Shown one piece after another: positions 17,893 through 27,312 of a stretch of DNA of 46,566 bases (its first letter is position 1; each line of letters begins with the position of its first letter). The translations under genes were made by a program, and so were the position numbers. A model generated the notes under the pieces. It was not told the DNA's origin. It did no database searches and saw nothing but the letters and a program-made list of their open reading frames with translations. The DNA comes from Falsihalocynthiibacter arcticus (GTDB taxonomy: Bacteria; Pseudomonadota; Alphaproteobacteria; Rhodobacterales; Rhodobacteraceae): positions 1 to 46,566 of the forward strand of contig NZ_CP014328.1 in NCBI RefSeq assembly GCF_000812665.2, read 5' to 3'.

Positions 17893-20800
17893 TCACAAGA
17901 AGAATTCATTTGCTGTGAGGCCATTAAGGGTAACAGAATGCTGTCCCTCCGCGTCGTAAACAATCACCAAATTGCCATCGATATCACTCGTGCTATATGT
18001 GGATGGTAGGTTGACCTCATTGATGCCTGAAAGGGTTTCGCCATTAAAGACGAGCTGATCGACGCCCAGTTCAAAATCAGTGATGATTTGATCAGTATTC
18101 TTGGAACCTGCATATGCAAACTCAAACACGTCTGCGCCAGTACCTCCAGTGAAAATATGATCGCCCCCTTTGTTCAGTCGTCCAAACAGAAGATCGTTGC
18201 CTTCGCCTCCGACGACAACCGAACTGTCGATCACTGCAATAGTGTCGTTCCCAGCATCGCCGTACACAATCTTATTGCCACGACTTGCGGCGAGGGAGTC
18301 GTTACCCTCTCCGAGGAAAATAACGTCATCCCCATTTCCAGCGTTCAAAATATCGTCACCATCCAAAGCCAAAATAACATTGGCACCGTTGGTTATTTCA
18401 TTGCCCGCAGAATCTATATGACCAACGCCCATCGCATCATCGCTGGACGTGCCTGTGACTGCTGAGTCTGGTATTTCGGTTACCTCAAGAAGTTCATCGA
18501 TGGTCAAGTTTTCCAATGTAACGGAGTGGACATCGTTCTCTCCGTAGGAGATCACGACATTGCCATCTACCTCGGCTACATTGAATTCCGAAGGAATTTC
18601 AGTCGGTCGGTATCCTGTAATAGAATGTCCGGCAATTTTTAACGTGTCGATGCCACTCTCAAAATCAACGATGATTTGATCTGCTTCCTTTGAGCCCGCA
18701 TATGCGAATTCAAATGTATCTGCACCGCTACCCCCAATGAAAATGTGGTCGCCACCCTTGCCAAGATGCCCAAACAACGTGTCGTTTCCATCACCTCCGT
18801 CAACAGTTGAGCTATCCATCACAGATATGACGTCGTTCCCTGCGCCGCCTGATACAACTTTATTCCCCCTAGAACTGAGAAGCACATCATTGCCTTCTCC
18901 AAGATATACTAGATCGGCGCCCGAGCCCGCGTTCACGGTATCGTCCCCGTCTCCACCCACAATTACTTCAGCCGCAGAGCTGCCAGAAATCGCATCGCTG
19001 TCTAGTGTTCCGTGAATTTGAGCTTGAGCCCCGGATTGCCAGTCGGCGAGCGTTATACCACGAAGGACAATATTATTATCACCCAAATAATTGATGACAA
19101 CACTTCCATTAACCTCCGAGATCGAGACGCCTTCCGGAAGATCTGTTCCGTCAATAGGGTTCCCTGCAACAATGACCGCATGTGTCAGTGGATCGAAGTC
19201 TGCAACACGGACAGTACCATCGACCTCACCTAGAGCGACGTCTCCAGTTGAATACGCATAGCGGCCGCCGCGAGGACCTCCTGGGTTAATATCGGGAAGA
19301 GAAATGGATATCTCGCTACCGCTACTATTCAATGTTGCCATCGGAATCGAGAACATCGCAGAGAACAATGACACCGCCGAATTCCCTGGGGGGGCGACGA
19401 CGCTAGAATTTTCGACAAGGCTGCTCCCCTCGAATGTGCCCCCGATAATAAACCATGGGCTAGGAGGCTCACCTATTTCGGTATCTGGGTCCGCATAGAA
19501 GAAGTGCTCACGCGTACCATTGTCCCATTGGCTAACAAAATCCGCGCTTGAAAGATCATAGTCATAGTCACTTTCAAAATTCCATCCAGAACCGCCAAAA
19601 CCTAAACCTTGAGCGAGTGGATCATCTTCATATCCGTGCAAGCCATCTACATTGCCCAACATTTGAATGTAATTAATGCCGGCAATATCTGTGTATTCTA
19701 CAACCCGAAGGGTGGTTAAATTGTTGGACGTCGTAAAAACAGTTCCATCGTAACCCCCAATGAAAGATTGTTCAAATTCACCCACACGCTGCCGACTATA
19801 AAGACTAGTGTCTATAAAATCTGGGTATTTCGTAAAGCTATTATAGGTAATACTTCCGTATTGTTGGCCCTCTCTCTCTATTTGAACGGTATGATCTTCT
19901 GCAAATATTTCATACGAACTACTTTGCCTGCCATCATTGATATAAAATCGATCTTCAGCGTCTGGATTTATGATAACTGCACTAATGCTTGACCAATCAA
20001 AAGTAGACCCAAGACCAAGCATGTCGAGATCTAAAAACTGGATGTTTTCCTCTGTGACGTTGTCGATTTGAACGGCCATTATCCCAGTCGAACGGTGAGA
20101 AGACGTAATGTTTACGATGTCTGCACCCTCGCCTCCCCAGACAACGGTTGGTGCCCCTGTAGTGCTTTCCAAATTGAAAGTGTCGATGCCATCACCACCA
20201 GCCAAAACTACCGTCGTGTTTTCAGTCGATGTGATTATGTCGTTCCCAGCTCCCCCGACGAATACCTCTAGCTCCATCTCTTGAAGACTGACAACGGCAG
20301 CATTTTCGCTCGGTCTAAACCTAGCAGTTGGATCTGTCTCTAAACCCTCTCGGACCCAATATCCGAAATAGCCGACATCATAGCCGTGGCCTCCTCGAAC
20401 AGAGGTATCATCGGCGTCGAAATAAATGGTGTCCTGACCACCGCCCCCTTCAAGGGTATCGGCTCCGGCACCGCCGAAGATAGTATTGTCGCCAACGTTA
20501 CCGATAATGGTGTCAGCCTCGTTTGTACCGATAACATTTTCGAAGCCATACCCTTGAAAGCTCGGGGCAGCAATCCCCATGTTGTCTGTTTCTCGCACCC
20601 AGAGAAGCCCCGAGTCATCAAGATTTACGTTAACGCCGACATCGGTGGACAATCCACTTAAATCAATTGTGTCACCCAAAATTCCATTGCTACCAACGTC
20701 AACACCGGTGTTTGCAATTGGGCTTTCTCCAATGTCTTCTAATCTTCCATTTAACTCTAGAACATCGTCAAGGCTGGTGCCTATGATTTGCTCAATATCT

Positions 20801-21801
20801 ATTAAGACATCCCATTCTCCATCGCTTCCCTCGACCCGCTGGACGTCATTTTCCTCAGCAACTCCCGCCCATTCTATTTCAGCGCCATTCTGAAGGGCGC
20901 CGAGTTGAATTCTAATAGGGCCGCTCTCGACAGAATAATTAGCGGTATCTTGACCGTTTCCACCATAAAGGCGGTCTGCACCGTTTTGACCCACAAATGT
21001 GTCGTTGCCATCAAAACCGATAAGTACATCAGCGTTCGATGTGCCGACTAACTCGTTTGAACCATGATTACCACCTTCAAGGGTGCCTTCACTCGGTATA
21101 TTTACACCGTAGGGGCCATGGATATTACTCGAATCGACGAAGCTTTCGGGAAACCCAGCTTCTATCAGCCGATCCAAGTATACGCTATATTGTATAAACC
21201 AATCAGCGAACTCTTCCTCGATTCCAATAGCGAGCATTGTTTCTTTAGTCATAGCGTCCAAGTCCGAAAAGACTATTCCACCTAAAGGAGTAGTTGTGTT
21301 GTCTAAGTACTCGTTTGTTACGTCCATCCTTCTTGCTACGATAAGGTTGTACGAGGCGATTGGGCCAGATCCTGCTAGCTCTACCCAAGCATCCTGACGC
21401 TCAATTGCATCACCAAAAGAATCCAGAAAAATTGTGGGCGTCCATGCCTCGGCGCTCACGCCAGCAACTCTCCCGAAGACTTCTCTGTGATACCGTTCGT
21501 AATCATCGCCACTAAGATCAGCCCCATTTCGCAAAATGCGTAATTTCAGATCTTCTTCCATCAAAGCAAGTCCGACACTTGCTAAGTCGTTGCCCGTAAT
21601 GGTTTTCTGCTCAGTGGTTGCAGTTGTGAGGAAAAAGCTATTTGCTCCGGCGCCAGCTATAGTGTCGTTAAGGACCACTCCGAGCGCCAAAGCTCCATAA
21701 GCTACTTCAAATGATGCTAGTGATCTGTAATAGGCAATCCGGTCGCCGGCTTCAGCGTGGAAGCTTAGAATGTCTAATTGTTGTGAGGTCAATGTAGTCA
21801 T
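17893..21801 (-). CDS. RTX calcium-binding protein, type I secretion substrate
   Basis: This 1302-aa acidic protein carries GGxGxDxUx nonapeptide blocks at about residues 255-290, 440-465, 985-1060 and 1170-1240. These form calcium-bound beta-rolls outside the cell. The last 300 residues contain two homologous modules, each with RGNK(V/I)V, a GGDHIF(I/T)GG block and AYAGSK, followed by a beta domain. The protein ends in EFFL, in keeping with a C-terminal type I signal. The N-terminal 240 residues are helical and unrecognised, and no protease or lipase motif is seen. It lies next to its presumed transporter genes. Possible roles are adhesin or surface-layer protein. Confidence 0.9.
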   Translation of the reverse strand: MTTLTSQQLDILSFHAEAGDRIAYYRSLASFEVAYGALALGVVLNDTIAGAGANSFFLTTATTEQKTITGNDLASVGLALMEEDLKLRILRNGADLSGDDYERYHREVFGRVAGVSAEAWTPTIFLDSFGDAIERQDAWVELAGSGPIASYNLIVARRMDVTNEYLDNTTTPLGGIVFSDLDAMTKETMLAIGIEEEFADWFIQYSVYLDRLIEAGFPESFVDSSNIHGPYGVNIPSEGTLEGGNHGSNELVGTSNADVLIGFDGNDTFVGQNGADRLYGGNGQDTANYSVESGPIRIQLGALQNGAEIEWAGVAEENDVQRVEGSDGEWDVLIDIEQIIGTSLDDVLELNGRLEDIGESPIANTGVDVGSNGILGDTIDLSGLSTDVGVNVNLDDSGLLWVRETDNMGIAAPSFQGYGFENVIGTNEADTIIGNVGDNTIFGGAGADTLEGGGGQDTIYFDADDTSVRGGHGYDVGYFGYWVREGLETDPTARFRPSENAAVVSLQEMELEVFVGGAGNDIITSTENTTVVLAGGDGIDTFNLESTTGAPTVVWGGEGADIVNITSSHRSTGIMAVQIDNVTEENIQFLDLDMLGLGSTFDWSSISAVIINPDAEDRFYINDGRQSSSYEIFAEDHTVQIEREGQQYGSITYNSFTKYPDFIDTSLYSRQRVGEFEQSFIGGYDGTVFTTSNNLTTLRVVEYTDIAGINYIQMLGNVDGLHGYEDDPLAQGLGFGGSGWNFESDYDYDLSSADFVSQWDNGTREHFFYADPDTEIGEPPSPWFIIGGTFEGSSLVENSSVVAPPGNSAVSLFSAMFSIPMATLNSSGSEISISLPDINPGGPRGGRYAYSTGDVALGEVDGTVRVADFDPLTHAVIVAGNPIDGTDLPEGVSISEVNGSVVINYLGDNNIVLRGITLADWQSGAQAQIHGTLDSDAISGSSAAEVIVGGDGDDTVNAGSGADLVYLGEGNDVLLSSRGNKVVSGGAGNDVISVMDSSTVDGGDGNDTLFGHLGKGGDHIFIGGSGADTFEFAYAGSKEADQIIVDFESGIDTLKIAGHSITGYRPTEIPSEFNVAEVDGNVVISYGENDVHSVTLENLTIDELLEVTEIPDSAVTGTSSDDAMGVGHIDSAGNEITNGANVILALDGDDILNAGNGDDVIFLGEGNDSLAASRGNKIVYGDAGNDTIAVIDSSVVVGGEGNDLLFGRLNKGGDHIFTGGTGADVFEFAYAGSKNTDQIITDFELGVDQLVFNGETLSGINEVNLPSTYSTSDIDGNLVIVYDAEGQHSVTLNGLTANEFFL

Positions 21802-21807
21802 GAAAAA

Positions 21808-22635
21808 TTATGCTCCCGAGGATGTTGCACAGTTTAAAAATTGTGTGGTATCGGCTTGAAATTCACGCCAGTTCGGAAGGTCTGAACGTTGGAAATTTAA
21901 GGTCACATCCATGCCCGACGCACGAAAATTGAGCTGGCAGCCTGGGTTCAAAACAGAGTCTGGAGCGTCGCATTCCAAGACGGATGTCAAACCTTTGCTC
22001 GGCGACTCCGCTATGTACACATTTTCTGGACGTCGGAATTGAGGCTGTACCCCTGAAAACCCCAACTCATATAATCCATGAGGCCCGGGCAATCGAGTGA
22101 AAACACCAGAGATGCGTTTCCTATCTTTTATCAAGATAGACAGTTTCATATGAATCGCCGCCACTTCATCGAGAGGGACAACGTCGGTAGTATTGAAGGT
22201 AAACCAGTTATGCACACCGACGCGATTGCGTTTTGACGTTTCTGGCCGACTCACCGGTGCAAAACTTCCAATTTCAACGCTGAACAGCTGCGACGTGGTT
22301 TCATAGCCGCTTTTACGATCCCAAAAATCTTCAAAATACTGTTTAGGCACCCGCATCGGAACATGGCGGTCCTCAAGCTGCATCCGAATAGAAAAGTCAA
22401 CATAGGTCGCGTCATCCGTGAAGGCTGTGCAGGGAGAGCGCTCCTCCGACATCGGTGTTAAAGAGCTGTCTATGGTGTTAGCGGTTGCCGGTGAGTTTAC
22501 AAAAGCCAAGACAACCACAAGGCTCGCTTTAAGAAAAGACGCTGCATCCCGAAGAATGGCACATGACGACACAAAAGAAACGCGTGCGCAGAGAGTGTCA
22601 TAGTTTGAACGACCTAGAACTTTTTCGGTTGGCAT
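21808..22635 (-). CDS. Exported protein, first gene of RTX operon
   Basis: This 275-aa product has a hydrophobic segment at about residues 35-52 ending in ATA. The frame may start too early: a later start would give a normal signal peptide. The mature part has cysteines in SPCTAF, LECDAP, PGCQLN and LNCATS. Six bases separate it from the RTX gene, so it is probably in the same transcript. The family is not recognised. Position suggests a partner of the RTX protein. Confidence 0.6.
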   Translation of the reverse strand: MPTEKVLGRSNYDTLCARVSFVSSCAILRDAASFLKASLVVVLAFVNSPATANTIDSSLTPMSEERSPCTAFTDDATYVDFSIRMQLEDRHVPMRVPKQYFEDFWDRKSGYETTSQLFSVEIGSFAPVSRPETSKRNRVGVHNWFTFNTTDVVPLDEVAAIHMKLSILIKDRKRISGVFTRLPGPHGLYELGFSGVQPQFRRPENVYIAESPSKGLTSVLECDAPDSVLNPGCQLNFRASGMDVTLNFQRSDLPNWREFQADTTQFLNCATSSGA

Positions 22636-22942
22636 TTATTACCTCAATTTATCCAAATACTTAAAGTAGTTCTGTAGAAAAAACGCTCCTGGGCGCGGAA
22701 TTAGCAGTTCGGTTCATACATACCCATCTTGAGCATAGGCTGAAAAATCAGATAAAGGCGCTGTCTGGAGGAACAGGAGTATCGCAACAAACATCAAACA
22801 GTCTTACACATTTACAATTAACCGATATCCACATACATCCATAGATTGTATTGTACGTCAAGACTTTGATTATTATCCTTTTTTCGGCTGTGCTTCAGGC
22901 GGTGGATTTCATCGTTCATCTCAAGGATGTGAACGTGGAGGG
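22636..22942. other. Intergenic, promoter side of RTX operon
   Basis: About 300 bp between the decayed third R-M gene and the RTX operon. No gene is supported; the RTX operon promoter should lie here. Confidence 0.35.
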
Positions 22943-23299
22943 TCAGTAGGGAATACGTTCAAACAGACTGAGAACCTCCTCAGCCTTAGCACGGCCGATC
23001 CGCGTCCCTCTTCTGGTGGCGGATGTCCCAAGACCTACCTCATCACACTCAGAGGCAGCTATAAGCTGCCCTATTGCAGTGTCTCGATCACCTTTCCTAG
23101 CCAAAGCCCCTAAATTGTTGAATGCACCCAAGACAAGCTGGTGAAGGCCTTTGTCTTGAAACGAAGGCTAGCGCCACAAAAGAAAAGGGTCGACGTAGAG
23201 AGGGATGTCCTCATCAACGAACGGAATTGCAAAATCAAGCTCGGCCTGCGGCACGAAAACATCATGAAATTCGGTAAATCGGGGGCGAATGAGCGCCAT
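22943..23299 (-). pseudogene. Decayed third gene of the restriction-modification operon
   Basis: An ATG at 23299, six bases after the endonuclease stop, opens a frame starting MALIRPRFTEFHDVF. It is broken by an in-frame TAG after PFLLWR (about 23170). It then continues in the same frame through GAFNNLGALARKG and SECDEVGLGTSATRRGTRIG to a stop at 22943. The second half has the look of a conserved family that I know only as uncharacterised and larger. So both an internal stop and a 3' truncation are likely. Confidence 0.6.
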
Positions 23300-23305
23300 A
23301 GTAAA

Positions 23306-24043
23306 CTACCTCGCCGCAACCGCTGCGATGTGACCTGCAAACTCGGTCACAAACGTTTTAAGTGATGCAAGCTCACTCAAGTGCCTAAACTGACCATCAG
23401 CCGCCGCTTCACGCGGCGACGCCAAAAGTGCCGCGCTATTGTAGAGCCCTTCCTGCACAAGGCGCTTACAAAGGATGTCGTATCGTTCAATGTATGATGC
23501 GCCTCGAAAAACCGGATCAACATGAAAATGAGGCTCTGAAACCTTCACCGGCGAGGTCGATGCATCACACTCTTCAACAAGCATTAACCATCCCAAGAAA
23601 GGGCGCGAAGTATCCTCTCCGAATGCGCCTTCTCGGTAAGCCGTCCACATGTCATGCGCACTGCCCATGACCTCTTCGGAACGGTTGTTAAAATTGTTGC
23701 CAAAGGATGGGCCCACTTGAGACTTAAATTCAAGCGCCGCCACGAGTTCCCCACGCCGCAAGATCAGCATATCCCACTCCTTTGTCGGTCGGTAAAACCC
23801 TGGCAGAACGAGAGACCGCTTTCTCACGCAAATCTCGGCATCCCAAAGCTCGTTTGCCTCCACAAGTGATTGAACCATTGCGACAAAACCATCGAGATTC
23901 TTGCCAGCCGTCACTGCGCCGCGTGCACCTGCATCTTGATTGCCTGCATCAGTTTGCTTAGCGAGTGCGGCTTTCCTGTTACCCCAAAAGAGTTTCACTG
24001 CTTCACGTGCTTGGGCTTCGTAGTCCGCAAGATCAAGGGTCAT
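23306..24043 (-). CDS. PaeR7I/XhoI-type type II restriction endonuclease
   Basis: This 245-aa protein closely resembles the PaeR7I family, which cuts CTCGAG. Family segments visible are [60 protein letters not shown] and [17 protein letters not shown]. The PD-(D/E)xK active site is D91 with E105-F-K107. The start overlaps the methylase stop by ATGA, so methylase is made first and endonuclease is translationally coupled. The recognition sequence is inferred from family resemblance. Confidence 0.9.
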   Translation of the reverse strand: MTLDLADYEAQAREAVKLFWGNRKAALAKQTDAGNQDAGARGAVTAGKNLDGFVAMVQSLVEANELWDAEICVRKRSLVLPGFYRPTKEWDMLILRRGELVAALEFKSQVGPSFGNNFNNRSEEVMGSAHDMWTAYREGAFGEDTSRPFLGWLMLVEECDASTSPVKVSEPHFHVDPVFRGASYIERYDILCKRLVQEGLYNSAALLASPREAAADGQFRHLSELASLKTFVTEFAGHIAAVAAR

Positions 24044-25791
24044 TGTATGCCGCTCCCTTCAATCAATGCCATTTCACTGGCGGAAATTCCGTAGAGGCTA
24101 GCGACTATCTTATTAAGCTCGTGGCGGTCGTTCGTCTCAGAATATCGCTTCAATCGCTCACGCATGGGTATACTCACGTTTTCCCAAAGGGGAAGCCTGA
24201 TGCGTCTGAGGTATTGCGCCTGAAACCTCAAGTATCCACCTCGCATCTTAGTCGAGTAGAGCGCAACAAAAAGACGTGCGATCCCTGATCGCATAACGGC
24301 TTGCAGTGCATGTATGTCCCAATCGTCGGACGTGATGTAATAAAGGTTGTGGTGCGGATAGAGCTTGCCGCCTTCATAGACGATGGCTGCATCGCCTTTT
24401 ATATCTGGGATCAGAAGCTTCTCGCGCTCCGCGAGATCGGGGTAAATCCGGTCGATGGTTCGATACCAGTTCCGCGGAGCTTTCATCGCGACATGCCTCC
24501 CTGCGATCTGCTCGAAATGGTCTTCCAGGTGGTTCCGCAGGCGCGGGAAGTCCTCGAGGTTCACAAGCTTTCCGTCATCACCAAAAGGGTTGATCACTCC
24601 CCTACCCCGCCATTGAGAATGGCCGTCGAGAATATCTTTGGTCATCACGAGCGGGAGTTTTCGGGACGGTTCAACGTCGAGCTCTTCGAAGTCCCCGATG
24701 AAAGCCCTGTCAGCGCCGGTAGCAACGCCGATTCCGACCTTACATCCTGCATTTTCAAGTGTGGGAAGTCTCACCTCCAGGCGCCGTACCAAAGCAAGCG
24801 CTTCGAAATCCTCTAGTATCCAAGGCTCGCAGCCCTTTGCCACATTGTCGATCTCACGGACGCCGCTTAATTTCTTGAGTTTCGGGGCAGTAAGCTCCCG
24901 TGCAAGGGCGCTCAGAGCTGCACTATCAATCTCCGGGCGGGCAAATACCCGCGTCGAATTATTACTCTGACCTGGCGTGCGGCGCTCGATCAACGTGATT
25001 GCTGGATAAGCGCTCACTTCACTGTGGAAAGCGTCTGTTCCAACCATATCGACGTAGGTGGAAAGCTCGTAGTTTTTGCTCACCAGCTCACGTAGTTTTT
25101 TTCCGTATCGGTTCTTCATCCATCGGTCAGCACAAATGAAACCAAGCTTGCCTCCCACACCGAGAAGACGAAGCGATTGCTCAATGAATGGTACGTAAAT
25201 ATCTGCCCGATCATATATCGTGCTGTAGCGCTGCCGATACTCGCCCATGAGCACGTCAGGAATCGCTTCCTGTCGGATATAGGGTGGGTTGCCCACTGTG
25301 TGAGTGAAATCATGTTTAAATTCACTTAGAAGAAAATCTCCCTGCGTAAGCCAGGTATTTAGCAAAGTTTCCGTGTCACTTTTCGAAACACCCTGCTTTA
25401 TCATCATGCGTTGCATAGAAAGGCGATTACGATGAAAAGTTTCACGGTGGAGCTCTACGCCTCGGATCGCGGGTGCAAGCCTGCTGTACTTTAGTCCATT
25501 GGGTTCTCGTTGCGCGGACTTCAAAAGTCTTTCCACGGCTGGGAAGATGAAATCTCCGTCGCCGAAAGACGGTTCGAGGAGGCGAAAATCCGCCAAGTTT
25601 TGGTCTGTGGTATAACCCACAAGATCAAGAATGAAGTCCACTACTTCCCGCTTGGTGTAGATTGCTCCACGTTCTTTGGCACCACTCCCACTGGCAAGCC
25701 GTTCGACGGCTTCTGCTATTGGGCAGAAATCTTGGAAAGATGATTGAACGGATAGCGTGTGCTTCATTAGGCTCTTCTTGGAATTGAACAA
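24040..25791 (-). CDS. N6-adenine DNA methyltransferase of the PaeR7I-type system
   Basis: This 583-aa methylase transfers a methyl group from S-adenosylmethionine to adenine in the recognition site, protecting it from the partner enzyme. Motif I is the EPSFGDGDF region (about 73-81) and the catalytic motif is NPPY (168-171). The C-terminal half is the target-recognition part typical of gamma-class enzymes. It overlaps the endonuclease gene by ATGA. A CTCGAG site lies inside this gene at 24553-24558. Confidence 0.9.
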   Translation of the reverse strand: MFNSKKSLMKHTLSVQSSFQDFCPIAEAVERLASGSGAKERGAIYTKREVVDFILDLVGYTTDQNLADFRLLEPSFGDGDFIFPAVERLLKSAQREPNGLKYSRLAPAIRGVELHRETFHRNRLSMQRMMIKQGVSKSDTETLLNTWLTQGDFLLSEFKHDFTHTVGNPPYIRQEAIPDVLMGEYRQRYSTIYDRADIYVPFIEQSLRLLGVGGKLGFICADRWMKNRYGKKLRELVSKNYELSTYVDMVGTDAFHSEVSAYPAITLIERRTPGQSNNSTRVFARPEIDSAALSALARELTAPKLKKLSGVREIDNVAKGCEPWILEDFEALALVRRLEVRLPTLENAGCKVGIGVATGADRAFIGDFEELDVEPSRKLPLVMTKDILDGHSQWRGRGVINPFGDDGKLVNLEDFPRLRNHLEDHFEQIAGRHVAMKAPRNWYRTIDRIYPDLAEREKLLIPDIKGDAAIVYEGGKLYPHHNLYYITSDDWDIHALQAVMRSGIARLFVALYSTKMRGGYLRFQAQYLRRIRLPLWENVSIPMRERLKRYSETNDRHELNKIVASLYGISASEMALIEGSGIQ

Positions 25792-26114
25792 TGTGCGAAC
25801 ATCAAATGTTTTCTTAGCATAGGTTGTGTGCCTTTGTCCTACCCAAATTAAATGTTATGGATGAGGTCTGTTGCACTAATCTGATTGCGTGAAACTTTGT
25901 TTGGTCAGTTTTTTTACAAGTCGACCGGACGAGACTTGAAAATCTTTGCGCTAAAATCTCCCACGAAGTGGTCGCCGAAGGCATCCCTAGCACCGAAGGC
26001 GGCGCGGATGCACTCTATTGGCATTAAGGGACTTAGTGCCTCAATGACATAATCGAGGCCTTACGAGAAAAACACTTGGACTATAGTCCGAAAGGGGAGG
26101 TGCTTTTCGGAGTT
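25792..26114. other. Intergenic, no clear gene
   Basis: About 320 bp between parB and the methylase start. It should contain the methylase promoter. Some stretches (about 25910-26040) look like remnant coding sequence, but I recognise no family. Confidence 0.35.
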
Positions 26115-26134
26115 GTATCCGCGGATACAGCCTT

Positions 26135-27310
26135 CTAATCGACTTGAATTTTGGAGTTCTTAAGGGCTGAGGTCAGGATTTTCATCAAGTCAGCGACACC
26201 TTCTTTACTCGCAAATTCTCCAGTGGATGCATTTGTTACGGAAAAGGTGACGCCATCCGCACCAAGAGATAGTGTATACCCAGACGAGAGTTCAATCTTA
26301 TTGCCCCGACGCCGGGCTTTCAGCGTATGCGGCTCAAAGACGTGAAAATCCTTGTCAACTTTCTTTTTGATACTGGCTGGTTTTTCCAGTGTATCCGTGG
26401 ATACACCCTCCTCCGGCCGGCCATCTTTTACCCAGACCTTCACTGTCGGAATGCTTTGCCGAAACCACCGGATACCGTTTTCACGAAATTTGGCGCCATA
26501 GAAACCCTCTAGCTCGTTCTCAAGTTCTACTGCACTAACAGCTACTGAAATATCCCCACGTCCGATACCCAGCTTATTTGATAGATCTTGTTGGGAAAGT
26601 TCAGGCATAGCATTCTTGATTTGAGCAATACTTTTTAGTTTTTCCCAGCCAGACAGGTCTGACCGAAGTTCATTTTCACGGAATCTTTCCAGTAGATCAG
26701 TCGCTTCTTCTGAAGATCCTTCCGTTGTATCCGCGGATACAAAAGCCATGACGCGTTTATTTTTCTGTCTACAAGCGGCCGTTCTCCTGCGGCCGGACTG
26801 TAAGAAGAGACGGTCCACGAGCTCTCCGGGAGGTTTCTGGGAGGTATTAGTCGAGCCTTCTGCGGTTTGGGCCGCAAGGATATAAAGCGCTTCTCTGATA
26901 TCAGAAGTATCCGCGGATACACGCACCCTGATTGGCTGCATTTGTCCGTTTAGATCAATGTCATCTGCTAAGCGTGCGAAGTCGCTTTCCGCCGTACCAC
27001 TACTACCTAGCGGGTTATCTCTGTCGGACCCGACCTGATCGATCAACCAATCTGGGTGAATACTAATTGCTAAACGGCCGGCAAGAATATCATCAACCAC
27101 CCTACTCTTTTCGGCTTGCGGGTTCTTTTCAGACGCCAGTAGTTTTTCCCTCAATTCAAGGATCGTTTGCGCCTGATCACCCGCAGCAACGCCCTTTACG
27201 ATACCTGACATTTCAGGCATCGCTCCGCTTTTAAATGGGTTGGTTTTAATTGTATCCACGGATACAACTTCGCTTTGGTCAACTTTGACTGATAAAATTC
27301 TCTTAGCCAT
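26135..27310 (-). CDS. parB: ParB-type partition protein (RepB-like)
   Basis: This 391-aa centromere-binding protein works with the upstream ParA to segregate the plasmid. The nuclease-like ParB core has an ADDIDLNGQMQPIRV segment, SGRRRTAACR (the conserved arginine box, about residue 172) and RENELRSDLSGWEK. A helix-turn-helix follows (SQQDLSNKLGIGRGDISVAVSA). Four of the 14-bp palindromes lie in its coding sequence, giving VSVDT, VSADT, VSADT and VSTDT. The gene follows parA after 2 bp. Confidence 0.88.
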   Translation of the reverse strand: MAKRILSVKVDQSEVVSVDTIKTNPFKSGAMPEMSGIVKGVAAGDQAQTILELREKLLASEKNPQAEKSRVVDDILAGRLAISIHPDWLIDQVGSDRDNPLGSSGTAESDFARLADDIDLNGQMQPIRVRVSADTSDIREALYILAAQTAEGSTNTSQKPPGELVDRLFLQSGRRRTAACRQKNKRVMAFVSADTTEGSSEEATDLLERFRENELRSDLSGWEKLKSIAQIKNAMPELSQQDLSNKLGIGRGDISVAVSAVELENELEGFYGAKFRENGIRWFRQSIPTVKVWVKDGRPEEGVSTDTLEKPASIKKKVDKDFHVFEPHTLKARRRGNKIELSSGYTLSLGADGVTFSVTNASTGEFASKEGVADLMKILTSALKNSKIQVD

Positions 27311-27312
27311 TC

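Noticed and set aside
17893-21801. Several open frames on the plus strand opposite the RTX gene
   Set aside because: They follow from the repeated, biased composition of the RTX coding strand and have no ribosome-binding sites or recognisable domains.
25900-26050. IS6-like end or recombinase remnant before the methylase
   Set aside because: The similarity to GGTCTGTTGCA-type ends is short and no paired end or transposase remnant was seen.
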